The translations under genes were made by a program, and so were the position numbers. The notes beneath the pieces are model-generated. The model saw only the letters and a list, made by a program, of their open reading frames with translations. It searched no databases and was not told where the DNA came from. A stretch of DNA of 64,000 bases from Jaltomata sinuosa (lineage: Eukaryota; Streptophyta; Magnoliopsida; Solanales; Solanaceae), in the NCBI GenBank assembly GCA_003996215.1, contig QJPP01004085.1, positions 33,607 to 97,606 on the forward strand. Reading direction: 5' to 3'. Within the stretch, counting starts at the first letter, position 1, and every line of letters begins with the position of its first letter. This document shows positions 22,591-34,964 of the stretch, piece by piece.

Positions 22591-25500
22591 TGTCACGACC
22601 CGATTTCTCAAGTCATAATGGCACCTACAATCCCTAGTAGGCGATCCAATTCCCGTAGCCCAGAATGGTTAGTAATGGGCTACTACCTAACCAAAACGCA
22701 CCAGCAAGAAGAAATAAGCTAAAGCAAAACTCGAATATAAATACATAAAGAAAAACTACACCAACCCCAAGACTTGGTATCAATAGTACAGAAGCCTCTA
22801 ATAGGATACAAGTGCTAGTAGTAACAAAATACAATATAAATTGCCTCCGAATGTACAAGGAGCAACAGTACAACATATGAGATGTAGACAAGCCCCGACC
22901 GTCAGGCGCTCACCCTAGTCTCAAAGATCCAAAAGCTGCACGAGTCTCCAACGTGATCAACGGCGAAAGCTCAGCTAATATCTGCACAAAAAAGTGCAGA
23001 AGTGTAGTATGAGCACCAAAACCACGGGTACTCAGTAGGTATTATAGGCCGACTGAGCGCATATAAGATATAAAAGCAGTAAGTAACAGATAGCAAGAAA
23101 GCAGTCACTGAGGCAATAAGCAAGGCACAAGGAGCTAGCATAGATCATCCATAACCAAGAGCTTCAAGTAACACATGCTAGCACAGAGATACAATTACAC
23201 AGAATCACAGGTGAAAGAAAGGAGAACACACCTGTAGTCCTTGCACAACAATATAAGTAAGTAGAGAGAGAGTTGAAAAAATAGCGGTATACCGGTAACC
23301 TCAAGTAGAAGAAAAAGATGGAGAGCAGTCTAACATACTCAAAATGGAATCAACCAGTATAAGGAAATCATAACACCAATCCAATCATATGATTGCATAA
23401 CCAGGGAATCACCTCACAAGTACAACCGTAGGATGAAATAACTAGGCCACAAGAATAGAACCAGAGGCTCACACTTTGCTCAGAAGGCCACACAAAAGTG
23501 CCTAAAAAAGATAGGACTCTAAAGCCCTCTCAATAATCAAAAATCCCACAACCAAAGCCTCAACAGGGTATCCATCACTAATCGTTTAAGAACCGGGTGC
23601 CAAGACAAGCTCTAAGTAAAAACAGGAGTAAATATAGTCTACCTAGAGTCCCAACGGCCGCCCATACAACCGAGGAACACAATCAAGTGAAAACAAACCC
23701 TCCGTCATCCCATACTACCAGAGCGTACACTGAACACACAACAAACAAGGGTGGAATCCAATGCATTATATGATATGATGTGAAATAGAACCTCTGTATG
23801 TACCCCCTCCAGTGCCAATCAGGCCCAGCAGGCAGGTTCCATGGAAGGACTCAGCATGTATACCTCTACTCCACCATATACCCTTATCTCCGGCGCATGC
23901 ATCACGAAGCCCCAGGCCCAGAGAGGCAAGGTCCATGGAGGTCCCCAACCCCATACTAAAACTCAGTATCAAGACATGTCATCCGAAAGCAAGTCCGGGA
24001 TCAAGATAGAGACCCAGACTCAATTATGCATGCCCAGACCCCGTCCAGGACTAAAGTAGTAGAAAATTCCTCAAAAACACCTCCAAGGGTGCCCGGGCGT
24101 AACCGGGTCTAAAACTGTAGTAAATCAAGTCTAGTGCTCCACCTCGCAGAGACTAGTATCAATAATAAAATCAAGTCTGGTGCTCTGCCCCGCAGAGAAT
24201 AGTATCAGTAATAAAATCAAGTCTGGTGCTCTCCCGAGGCACTATTTCAAGGCGTACTTCACGTTTGTCCAATCCAATCACTATCGTATGCGATCCCAAA
24301 AAGAATGGCACAATTTCCCAATCCCTACAACACCTTACCAAAACCAGAACACCACAACAATAACCAAAATAACAAGATAAAGAGGCTGTCCAAAGTCACA
24401 AATCCAAAATACCACTTCGTGGCTCAGAAAATCCATAAAATAATACTAGAACATATAATAATGAAGGAGGGTCATAGGGGAGAGATTTCCTTGACAAAAA
24501 TATTCAATATCCCAAGATTAACAACCTGCGTCCTTGCAAGAACAACAAACAGATCCAAAATCAACAAGAAACTACTACAAGATATCGGCAACAACAACTT
24601 TTCATAACTAGAACCTTAAAATCTTGATCCAACAATTAGATAAGTATACGGGATCCATACCTCACCAAAATAACTCCATAGCTACTGCCAAATACTCAGA
24701 AAACACCTGCTGGCTTGCTGCATCAACACCCACGAAGATACGCCATGAAATCGACGGGGAAAACTATACCAAAATGACGAGCTCGCGACGTAGAGCAACT
24801 TCCGTTAAACTTCTGAATTGAAAGGATCAAAGTCCATGGATTATTTATGGACTCTCCCTCTAATTTTCTGAAGCTTTTGGGTGATTTTTATGAATTAAAA
24901 CGAAGCTGGAACACCTTTTATAAAGCAAAACTGACTTAGGATGCGGGCCCTACCTTGACGTGTCTGCTTGCGCGGTCTTACGAAAAACATTAATATCTCT
25001 CTATTCTGAAGTTGTATGGACAAACGGTTTAGTGCGTTGGAAACTAGACTCGTAGACCTTAGATTTGGTATATTGGGGGACCACTAACTCTTTATAGATA
25101 GGGAGAAACACCCCAAGACATTTAACCCAAATTTGAAGAGAAATCCTTAAAGGAATTTACAATAACTTTTTCCGACTTTTGTTTCGCAACTTGCTTGACT
25201 TCAAAAATTATCATACGATCATTTTGAGATTACAATACCTCATAACACATCCTTCTTATTATATTCGACACTATTAGTCTTACCCCAAAGTCACGGGTTA
25301 CTTTAAACCTTCCAAACGGACGAGGTGTTACACGAGGCATTTCTTTAGCTCAAACTTTCGAGTAAGGAATTCCTTTAACCTAGAACCTTGGTTTAATTCT
25401 TTGATATTACCAAGAATGTTGTCAGAAGTCAACTATTTCCAAAGTTGAAGCTCTAAAATGAGGAACGGCCATAAAGACCAAACAAATGGCCCGGGCACCG

Positions 25501-25604
25501 AACTACCGGTCCCGACAAGCCATACATGACTTGGGCCGCTACAAGTAAGCTCTAATGGTACAAGAAAGGCAAAAATGTGTAAATGACAGAAATGTGTCAT
25601 TTCA
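22591..25604 (-). repeat. RE2 5' LTR (short form)
   Basis: 3014 bp. Compared with the 3' LTR it lacks the equivalent of about 16907-17778 (junction near 24232, CT shared at both ends) and smaller pieces, for example about 32 bp near 23451. Its sense start TGAAATGACAC also differs from TGTCATGACCG in the other copy. Hairpin units at 24131-24156 (inner pairs lost) and 24183-24197 (CTCTGC/GCAGAG intact). Confidence 0.82.
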
Positions 25605-26591
25605 ATATTAATAATAAGAAAATTAATGAACAATTCGACTATTTGTCGATTAGGCTACAACCAATAATTTTGTTGATGTTCCATGAGTGATGTTGTCTAT
25701 TTTTGAGTCTCTATGGACAACCTTGCTACTCTGGAGGGAGAGTACTCTTCTAGGGTCAATAACCCTGATGAATTGATATTGGAGAAGTCTTGCTATTCGA
25801 GAGAAAAAGTAGACTTTAAGGGTTGGTAGCCCTATGAATTGCTCTTGGAGTTGTTGATTCGCCTTAAGTTGGCCTGATGGATTTGATTCGCCCATGAGTT
25901 GGCATGAACTTTACTATTTTGATTTTTTGCCTAAAATTAGTCATGACGGTAAGATGATTGACTTGATTTTTGGCTTTTGTTTTCCTTATACGATTATAAT
26001 GAACTGAAATTGATTATTTTGCCATTAATGTTTCTGTAAACTTTCATGATTTCACTATATTTATGGAATTTGAACTGTTTCATCATAATTGTTTTACCAT
26101 ATTTATTATTATTAGTATTTTATTATATTATACTCTTGTCCCAAGACACTCACTTAGTATCCAGTATTCAGACATAACATTGTTGTTTTTATGGTGTATT
26201 AGGTAATGAGGGAGAGAAAGTACATGTTGATCTCACGGACTAGGAGTATTTGCCATCCATCCAAAATTTTTGTGAGCCCACATTCTTTCTTGTGGAACTC
26301 CAGTGACTACTTTAACTGCTCTATTACATTTCAGATTATGTTTCGAGTTAGTTATTCTTTTCATAGAGACTTTGTATACTAATGGTGTGTCATGGATACT
26401 ATGTATAGTCATTTCTTGAATTATTGTGACACACTAATATGTTTAGGTGCTAGAAAAATTATTACATCATGTATATTATTCTTTATTTTGTTAACTAATT
26501 ATCTCAATTTAAATATGCATAATTGGATTAAGTAATAATGATGGAGAAATCAGTGTGATCGAATGTCACCCCTCGGGTTTGGGGCATGACA
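25605..26591 (+). repeat. Old LTR, right part, after RE2
   Basis: Starts with ATATT and runs to GGGGCATGACA (26581-26591), the usual end type of these LTRs. Contains the promoter-distal motifs typical of this LTR class (GGTGTATTAGGTAATGAGG near 26195). No primer site follows, so this is a 3' or solo LTR. No coding sequence. Confidence 0.45.
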
Positions 26592-27239
26592 TATTCATAC
26601 CCGCAAGGGTCTCACATCTCAAATTTCACCCAAATATAACCTCTAATAAACCCTCAAACTCTCAAATTACACTATCATAAGTTTTAGGACAAAAATCCTA
26701 ATTCTACAATTCAAAACACAGATTAAATCAATAATTAACACTTGGAATCACAGATATTCACAAAAATAAAGGTTAGATTCTTACCTCTTATCAAATCAAG
26801 AAAATTTCCTCCAAACAGTTCTAATCTGAGATCTATAGCTCAAAATATGATATGAAATGTTAAATCTCGATTTGGGAAATATTTAAGTACGTTGTCAGGT
26901 CCTTAATCAAGAATGTGAGGTCCCATTCAAGATCGTGGTCATGCAACCAGGGGTAACCCTTCGCAAACTCTAAATTTGCTCGCATTATTGCGTCCTAGAG
27001 TGCATAGATCCTCCTCCTCTTCATGAATATGGTATACACCACACATCCACACCACAACCCTCAACCAGTTTACTTGATTGCTTGTCATGCTTGCTGCGCT
27101 AACAACTTAAAATATATGGTATTATCACTTAAACATATTGGTTCCCAAAACTCACTCGAACCCCTCGGGATACGAACCAATTCAAATCACCCATTCTTAT
27201 TTTCCAAAATTACTAGTTTTTGATTGAAGAGTTTGATCA
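26592..27239. other. Unassigned sequence
   Basis: AT-rich with a GC-richer patch at 26880-27010. Looks like part of an old LTR in unknown orientation. No credible gene; a 66-codon frame at 27023-27223 has no motif. Confidence 0.4.
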
Positions 27240-28545
27240 ATCACTCTTATGAATAAGATTTTCCAGTCATACCTTGATGAGTTCATGGTGGTATAGTTGG
27301 ATGAAACAATCATTTATAGTAAAACCTCAGAGGGGCACGTGGAGCATCTACATAAAATCTTCCAACTACTCAATTTTACATTAAGAAAGAGAAGTGCTAG
27401 TTTGTTAAGGAGGAAGTAGTCTTCTTGGCGCATGTCATAAGCCAAATCAATATGGACAAGGCCAAAGCGTCTACTATACGGGAGTGTGAGGGGCCTACTT
27501 CCATGACTGAACTGAGGTCATTTCTGGTGCTCATGAACCACTATCGTCAATTTAGAAAGGGGTATTTTGCCATTGCTGCAACTAAAGAAGAACTGTTCTT
27601 GGGAGTGGACGAAGAGCTGCCAAATAGCCTTTGAAGAGTTAAAGGTTGCCTCTATATGCCAAAATAGGGGAGCTTAAGATGCAATATTCTAAAAGGAATG
27701 TCATGATACAAAGTGGTCTAGTCATCTGAGCTAACAAGTCACGCAAGGACTCTTGGAATAAACATGTTATTGGCCACAAATGAGAGAGGAGATCAAAGGC
27801 TACGTGTCGACTTGTCTTATTTTCCAATAAGAGAAAGTGGAGAACAAGGAGCCCGGTGTACTTTTGGAACCTCTACTTGTGGCAGAGCGACCATGGGATA
27901 GTGTCACGATGGACTTTATCATGGCACTACCATTTTCTAGTTCCATTATGGTCGTGGTTGATAGATTCTCAAAGTATGCAACCTTTATTCCCGCACCACC
28001 AGATTGCAAGGCCAAAAAAGCAGCCCTTTGTTCCTTTAGAGCGTGGTAATGTATTGTGGACTACCACGGACTATCATAAGTGACCGATACCCATGCTTTA
28101 GGGTTCAATTTTTGATGGAGCTCATTTGACTCTTGGGTTTGGAGTTGCCCTTCTCCACGAGTTTCCACCCGGCCGGGTAAATGCCATACTTGAGTCTTAC
28201 TTGAGGCACTTTGTGAGTGCAAACTAACGGGATTGGGCTAAGCGTCTTAATGTGGCATAATTCTCCTATAACTTCCAAAGGACCAAAGATACAATGCGTA
28301 CACTATTCGAGTGAGCTATGGGTCAAGAACCATATGATCCCCATACTTTGGTGAGTTCTTACAAAGGCAGAAGTCCCAGAGCATATCAATTGGCAAAGAC
28401 TTGGGAAGAATATACCGACACCGCTCGCTCATACTTAGAGAAGGTTGCATAGAAGATGAAGAGGTTCGAGGATAAGAAGAGGTGACCTGTGGACTACAAG
28501 GTAAAAGACTTTGTGATGGTGAAACTTAATAGGACTATAGAAACA
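27240..28545 (+). pseudogene. pol: Decayed Ty3/gypsy pol: RT end, integrase core and integrase C-terminus
   Basis: Fragments in several frames follow pol order. 27260-27420 encodes the RT palm end, with the catalytic DD region already lost in the readable text. 27425-27634 has LAHVIS, TELRSFLVLMNHYRQF and the post-RT connection. 27837-28049 gives the integrase start with AERPWDSVTMDFIMALP and VVVDRFSKYATFIPA (first catalytic Asp kept). 28225-28545 encodes LSQ-like integrase C-terminal words such as GQEPYDPHTLV and KVKDFVMVKLN in broken frames. Between 27635 and 27836 RNase H and the zinc finger are missing. It is a different, older lineage from RE5 and RE6. Confidence 0.72.
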
Positions 28546-29878
28546 TTCAAACCTCAACTCTGAGTCTATAAATCCCAAATGTTGACTTTGGTCAACTCTT
28601 ATGTTTTCAAACTTTGAGTTTTGGTTTTATTCCCCAAAATGCATCCAGGAGAGAACCCGTGAAATCCATCCCCCAAGTCATAAAATATATAATGAGCCTA
28701 TAGGAAATCGCAATTAGGAAAAAAAGTTTTAATACTGAAAATGATCAGAGGAGTCGTTACGTAATTGTTGTTACTTATATCAACACAAAAAATGGAGCTA
28801 TAACACACATACTAAGAACCCAATCTCTGTAATTTCATCAAGACACATTATTCAAACAAGACTAGCCCAGAAATTCTTCCAACAAACAATTTCTACATTA
28901 TCGAAAATAAACACGAGAAGAAAGGAACGAAAGGGGAAGTGTTTACCTTTTTTGGAGCAGCGTCTGGGACTACGAGCCACGTCGAAGAACCTCACCCACC
29001 ACCGGAGTTGTATTCAACTTTTACTTATCGGAATCGATGAGTATTTTCTCTTTTTATGAGTATTTTTTTTTGAAACATTGGAATATTCCGAGTTAGGGAA
29101 ATGCTTCCCCAAAGAAACTCTAAAACTCCAAAGCCAGCCCATATTCCATTCCTCATGAGGGGTTTATATAGGAATGTCTAGGGCGAATTTTGGGGGGAAA
29201 ACAGAGGGGCTAAATGGGGAAATCCTTTGGGGTTTTCGAATTTGAAATCAAAACCAAACCAATCGAGCCAGTGCATGTACTGTTGGTACGAATTTGGGGT
29301 GATTTCTCCACAATTTAAGGGATAGGGACGTTGGAGAAGCCAACTGTCCTCTTTCTAGAACCTTCTCAGTTCTTGCCAGCTTCAATTTGACAGAGACGAA
29401 GGGAATGGGACGGCGTTTGGGAATTTTACGGAGTTGGGAGCTATTGTTGAAGCTGATCTATTTGAAAATAGTACCATCTTGGTACAGATCTTGAGCAAAT
29501 TTTCTTGTGAAGGACGACGGAGGAGGGAGATTCCTCCACGTAGCTCGCCTTGTACTTCTAGGTACGATTCTCGTGCGTGGCACGCAATTTTGGTACGAAT
29601 TTGAGAAGGCAAACGTAGGATGTTGAGGCGACGTTTAGGGTTCTTTTTGGGCGTCGTTTAGAGGGAGAAAGGGGAGAGATAAGGGGTTTGTTTGTCATCT
29701 TTTGTGTTAGAGAGAAAAGGATAGAAAGGGAGTATAAGTGGTGTATTGGGTTTGCTGGGCCGGGTTGGAGACAAGAGGTGGGCTGGGGCGGTCCAAAAGA
29801 GTTGGGCCAGCGGGTCAGGAGGGTTGCTGGCCCAGATTTCGGCTGATGCTAAAGGAGTTATATGGTGTATTGAGGATT
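28546..29878. repeat. LTR-like debris
   Basis: Begins with an inverted W-box pair GTTGAC-TTTG-GTCAAC (28581-28596) as in other LTRs. A minus-strand TATATAAA lies at about 29164-29171. The right part (29380-29870) is GC-richer with G/A-rich runs and chance frames on both strands. No gene is supported. Confidence 0.4.
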
Positions 29879-29904
29879 TGGCCACATTTTGCCAAATGTG
29901 GCCA
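29879..29904. repeat. Inverted repeat TGGCCACATTT-N4-AAATGTGGCCA
   Basis: Perfect 11-bp arms (29879-29889 and 29894-29904) with a TGCC loop. No flanking target duplication was seen, so not a proven MITE end. Confidence 0.75.
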
Positions 29905-31744
29905 TTTTGAGTTAAAGATGTAGCCAAATTGAATAGGATTTAGGAAAATTCGGCTAGAATTTAAATAGCTTTAGGGATTTAGGCTAGAATAGAAATAAAG
30001 ACGGACTAATTACAATTATCTTGAGCTTCTTTAAACATAAACAAATTGCAATAATTAATTGTATTTAACACTTAATTACCTCTTTAAATAAATTATGAAA
30101 TTAATTGTTGAATTAATCTCTAATTTGAAATAATTTGGAGAAAAATCAAGCGTTTAATCTTTTAAAGGATTTTCTTATGAAATTAAACTTTAAAATAGTT
30201 CTTTAAGTAAACTTATATAAATTCCATATAATTAAATATGAAAGATATAAATTGTTACTCAAACTATTATAAAGCTGATTTGAAAAATATTTTATCCCTT
30301 TTTACTGAACAATTATTTCAAAAATTATTTAAACTTCAAAAAGGCTCAAGATTAATTCGTAATGTGGAGGGTAAAAATTTGGTGTCAACAACCACTCCCA
30401 TAATCAAGACCAAATTATATCTAATATTGTGCTACAATCATCAAGATGTTTGTCTAACTTCATCTTTGATTGTGAACATATATTTATAACGTATAAGAAC
30501 CGATAATTTTAATCTTCCGTGTATGAGCGAAAAAACTCCATACACTAAATTATCTACTGTATAAATAAAGAACACACATGCAGGCATAATGATCTATTTA
30601 ATAGAAATTTTATCAAATCAAATAAATAAAATAATCAGTCTTTATATATTGATAAAAACATAATACTATAGCTAAACCACATGATTAATAATGTATCCTA
30701 ACACATGCAAGTATCACTAGTTTTGGAGGATTTATATGAGATATTTCTGCATTGTAATAGTTTAATATTTTTAATTGTGTCATATCTCTATTTTAGATTA
30801 TTTGTAAATATTTGAAAGTCCATTGAGAAATATTGAGTTTTGGTTCGCCTAACGTGAATGTTGGGTGTCAGCACGACTCAAGTAAATTAGTGATAATCAT
30901 TCAGCGATATAATTATAAAATTATATTATTTACATTCATTATATACATACATATTAACAAATTAATCATTATAATGTATAAGTTTGAATATTGCGTGAAT
31001 TATGGTACCATATACTATTATGCAATAATCATTTTGTTGTGATCACATGATTATTGTTAACAGTATGACTATTATACCATGGTGTTTTTGTAATGTAATT
31101 TTCTCATCATAATTAAAGAACATTAATATGCCTATTCAATAATATTATGCAAAATGATAGATATTAGAAAATAAATACTAAATCACCCTAGTGTGATTAT
31201 TTATACAGATTTACATGTTTGCTGAAGCGACAAATATTAGAGCATTAATACTAATTATCTAGTAACTTTTGTGAAGCGATAAATATTAGAAAATAAATAC
31301 TCAACCCAAAGAGTCAAGTTGCACAAAATAGTGTGCTTTGAGTAAATTGAGTAAGTCTGGTATGATTGTTTCAACAGATTTACATAATTACTGCAATAAA
31401 AATTATTTTGCCTTATGTTGTAAAATCGTGCGATGTGTAATGGGTCAAAACTAGTCTTCAAATAACATAGCAACAAGAGGTGAAGTTTCAATGCTATGAG
31501 ACGCAAGAATTAAGCTTACAATGCTAATAAGTCGTTGCCTTTTATTTCATTTGCTTACTGTTTGGTGTATATACAAAATTATATATATATGTACATATTA
31601 ATATAACGTGTATTTAACTAGGAGATCTAGGTACATTGAACATGCTATCCCTTGCCCTTAGGATTACTAGCTACATTAGAAGTCGTAGATAAAGGGGGAG
31701 TCGATGATGTGTGGCATGCTTCAATACTCCCCTTGCAAGATGAA
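29905..31744. other. AT-rich intergenic stretch
   Basis: 1.8 kb with low GC and no ORF with a known motif. Contains three related words ATATTAGAAAATAAATACT-like at about 31160, 31229 (diverged) and 31279, and two copies of ACAGATTTACAT (31206, 31374), showing old local duplication. This is the only long stretch without retroelement features I recognise. Confidence 0.5.
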
Positions 31745-32250
31745 TGTAATGACCCTCTAGGTTATTGTCTAATTTTTTGTGCCTTTTTTGCATTTTGAAC
31801 TTTTTTACAGCGGCTACAAGTTATTTATGACTTTTTGGGACTGACGGTTCGGTACCCTGGCAGTTCATTTGTGTTTTAAGCCTATTTCCCTGTTTTAAAA
31901 CTGTTAAAGCTAGTAGAGTTGATTTTGATCAACATTTGGAGAAGATGGCCTTGGATGGAAATTATGTCAGTGATGATAGCTGCGGAATATCGACTTTAGG
32001 CTAGAGAAAACTTTGGTTCAGGTCCCGAGGCTTCTAGACTCATTTTGGGCTATTGGATTCTTTTTTGGTAAATGTTAGTTTTTGGGCATGGGGCCAACTT
32101 TTTATAAAAAAGATCTCCGTTGGAAATTTTGTCGATTCCGTTGAGTTTGAAATGTCATTTTCTGTAGGGTAGCATAGTTTATTTACATCGACATGACCCC
32201 AAAAGAATCCTGAGGGTCCATCCGAGACATTTTGAAGTGGGGTGGGCTAT

Positions 32251-32461
32251 TTGCGCGAAGAAGAGGCGCCAGGCACCGCCTCCTTTCCCCTTCGCCTATG
32301 CGTGGCCCTGGCCGCTTAAGCGCGCCCGTGTGCATGGTGGCTAGCCCGCGTTCGTGTAGAAGGGGCACCGGGCCCTGCCTCTACTTGCCCTTAGAGTGCG
32401 CGAGTGCCAGGCTTCCTACGCGAGGGTGCATGCGCGATGTCCTGCCCGCGTGCGCTAAGGT
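32251..32461. promoter_or_regulatory. CGCG-rich array upstream of RE3 TATA box
   Basis: Strongly GC-rich block with many GCGCG, GGCGCC and TACGCGAGG-like words in otherwise AT-rich DNA; it ends 15 bp before TATATAT. Frames of 79 codons across it are composition artefacts. Confidence 0.55.
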
Positions 32462-32475
32462 CTGTGTCTAGCTGC

Positions 32476-32482
32476 TATATAT
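32476..32482 (+). promoter_or_regulatory. TATA box of RE3 LTR
   Basis: TATATAT in GCTGCTATATATG. Confidence 0.5.
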
Positions 32483-34347
32483 GTTTTTCAACTTCATTTT
32501 TATCTTCTTTCAGTCAAAAATCTTCCATTGTTGAGAGCTCCAAAGGGTGGTTCAAAGCTTTCTTTAATACTCCTTATTCTGGTAAGTTCCCCCTAATTCC
32601 TGTCTCCTTTTGCGTCATTAAATTCATTTTATCTTCTGTTTAAATTCTGTTAAATTCCTTGTGTAAGTCCTTTGATCAAATAGACTTTTGGGACTGTTTT
32701 GGGCCCTAAAATGAGTCCCATTTGCGCTCAAATTTTGGGCATAGGTTTATAAACCTGCTCAAACATAATTATAAAATTTGTTTTCTATTTTATTGCACAG
32801 ACACCGAAGGTCAATTTCCGACCTGATTTTTTGCTCGAATTTCCATATAATAATATGGGTGTCATTCTTCTCATCTTGACACATGGATTATGTTTATGAT
32901 AGTGTGGCAGCATTTTGAGGCTTGTCAGAAGGGGAAGGCACATGATTGACGGTTCGTGCTTGCAGTTCGGCTCCGAGGTATGTTATGATTTATTTATCTT
33001 AGACCTGACTTAGTTAGATTTTTATATGTTATGAGTTGCATGAACATTAGGGTAGGTTTTAGTTTATAATTAGGCTTATATCATGCTTTCTGCTTATCTT
33101 TGGCCATTTTTGGGACTGTAGTTTAGCAATATCATGTTTATCCTTAGCCTAGAATCTATAGAATAATTTAAGGAGGTTTTAGAGGTAGTGTAGGTGCTTT
33201 CACTTGTTCTTATTTAAGTACCATTTCTGCTCATTTAATACATAAGACCGAGGCATAGCATGGATCAGACGGAATTCCAGGTTAGTTGCCTTGTTTGGAG
33301 GGTATTTTACCTTGGTTACTCATAAATATATGATATTCTCCGAATTTGGCATTATAGCTCATACTGCATTGCATGGAAATTGTTTTGGAAATAAAGGAAA
33401 TATGGAATTTTTGGTTCAAACTTGAGATTTTCTACTTAACCATTGATTTTTGAAAGAAAAAAAAGTACCAACATTTATGCCGGTCTGAGGGACGTTTCCA
33501 AACCTTTTCTCCATTTACTTTTCTGTTGATGAGTCCGATGCACGATTCTAGATGGCTTGAGGAGCATATATCTGAATTTTTATTTTATGCATATGTTGAT
33601 GAGTCCAACATTAAATTTCAGGCGCCCGTGTTGCCAGATATCGGGTTTTGCTTTTCTGCATTAACCGTATTATGCATCATATCATCACATGATGCATTGC
33701 ATTTTCTTATGTGCCCTTGAAGAGCCTTTGTCTGTATTATTATTATCTTCACCGTTAGTTTAAAGTGTTTCTTTATAACTAGATTTAGGTTGATTCCTGT
33801 AGTTAATTTACTTTCTTGTAGCTTGTACTATATATTATCTTTCTGAGCTCGATCGGCCTATGATTCCTACTGGGTACCCATTATTTTGGTACTCATACTA
33901 TACTTTTGCATATTTTTTTATTGCAGCACCTAGTACGAGCCACCCTTGTTGACCCTCTGGTTATTCATGCCCAACTGTTGTTTGGATCGCGATGAGCTCC
34001 CAGCATTGGAGATCCTTCACTACTTTCTATCTACATTTTTTGTTTATATTTTATATTTTGGATTGACAGTACATGTTATATAGCTATTCCGTACTCTAGA
34101 TGCTCTTGTACCGGTGACGCTAGGTCCAGGGTTGTTCTTTGTATATATTTGTCTTCTCGGTCACTTTTGGGCCATTTTGAATATTTATTTCTGTTGGTTA
34201 ATATCTATAATGTTGGCCCCTTTCTTGTATGATTCCTTCCGCTTTGCAGTATTTAAAATATTTTGTTGTGCTTCTGCATTTTAAGGTTAGCTTGCCTACT
34301 GCGGTGATGGAGATGCCATCGCGGTCCGATTTCATGTTTTGACAAAG

Positions 34348-34359
34348 TGGTATCAGAGC
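34348..34359 (+). other. RE3 primer-binding site (tRNA-iMet)
   Basis: TGGTATCAGAGC, three bases after the LTR end. Confidence 0.85.
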
Positions 34360-34552
34360 TTTAGGTTCACCGGTCTTACCAATACAAGAGCAAAGTGTCT
34401 AGTAGAATGTCATGGATCAGTATGATAATGTTTGTATCCTATCTGTGAGAGGTTATAGGATATTCCTAGGAAAGATTCCATCTTGTTTGATTCTTTATTG
34501 TGCGTCCTTGACTTTATCAATTTCTAAATATATTTTATTTCCTCTTTCTTAG

Positions 34553-34639
34553 ATGGTTTGGATGAGATCACTGGTAAGTAAGGACGAGGCCCCTGCACCT
34601 GCACTTAGAGCTCCAGTTAGGAAATGGGGTAAAGGTTGA
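34553..34639 (+). pseudogene. gag: RE3 gag 5' fragment
   Basis: Begins ATG at 34553 and runs 28 codons (MVWMRSLVSKDEAPAPAL...) to a TGA at 34637. The start resembles gag of RE5 and RE6. The TGA falls in a Gly-Arg-Pro-rich stretch where a CGA codon would be expected. Directly after it the sequence becomes integrase, so the rest of gag and most of pol are deleted. Confidence 0.65.
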
Positions 34640-34911
34640 CCTACCAAAAGAGCTATGCTGACTGGAGTGTTCGAGACTTAGAGTTTATAGTTGGTGATTG
34701 TGTGTTCCTTTGGGTGTCGCCAATGAAGGGCGTGATGAGGTTCGGGAGGAAGGGAAAGCTCAGTCCTAAGTTTATTGGGCCATTTGAGATCTTTCATTGC
34801 ATTAGGGAGGTTGCTTATGAGTTGTACTTTCCCCCTGCTCTTCTAGGTGTTCATCTTGGGAGATTGAGACCGATATGCAGACCCGCTATCCTCACCATTT
34901 CGAGCCTTTAG
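34640..34911 (+). pseudogene. pol: RE3 integrase C-terminal (GPY/F) fragment
   Basis: Open stretch encoding KSYAD, VGDCVFLWVSPMKGVMRFG and KLSPKFIGPFEI, the GPY/F module at the end of chromovirus integrase. After FPPALL it shifts frame; a short chromodomain end (WEIETDMQTRYPHHF) can be read in another frame at about 34858-34905. No catalytic domain is present. About 4.5 kb that normally lies between the gag start and this module is gone. Confidence 0.75.
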
Positions 34912-34964
34912 GTACTTTCCTATCTTTGACATTCTAGGACAAAAGTCCTTTTAGTAGTGAATGT

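Larger units (their letters stand above)
15280..25604 (-). mobile_element. RE2: chromovirus (Tekay/Del-like) with very long LTRs and shortened interior
   Basis: Reads on the minus strand: 5' LTR 22591-25604, primer site 22576-22587, decayed gag and pol remains, polypurine region and 3' LTR 15280-19151. Target duplication ATATT at 15275-15279 and 25605-25609. Interior is 3439 bp against about 5.1-5.3 kb in RE5 and RE6. The distance between the zinc knuckle and the RNase H/integrase linker is about 0.9 kb shorter than in RE6, so most protease/RT sequence is missing. LTR lengths differ (3872 against 3014 bp) mainly from one deletion in the 5' copy. Defective. Confidence 0.85.
31745..34344 (+). 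repeat. RE3 5' LTR
   Basis: 2600 bp, TGTAATGACCC start and TTTTGACA end. Contains an inverted W-box-like pair (31918-31933), a CGCG-rich array (32251-32461) and a TATA box (32476-32482). Confidence 0.75.

Noticed and set aside
32232..32471. 79-codon frames over the CGCG-rich block
   Set aside because: Open because GC-rich DNA has few stops; block is an LTR promoter-type array.
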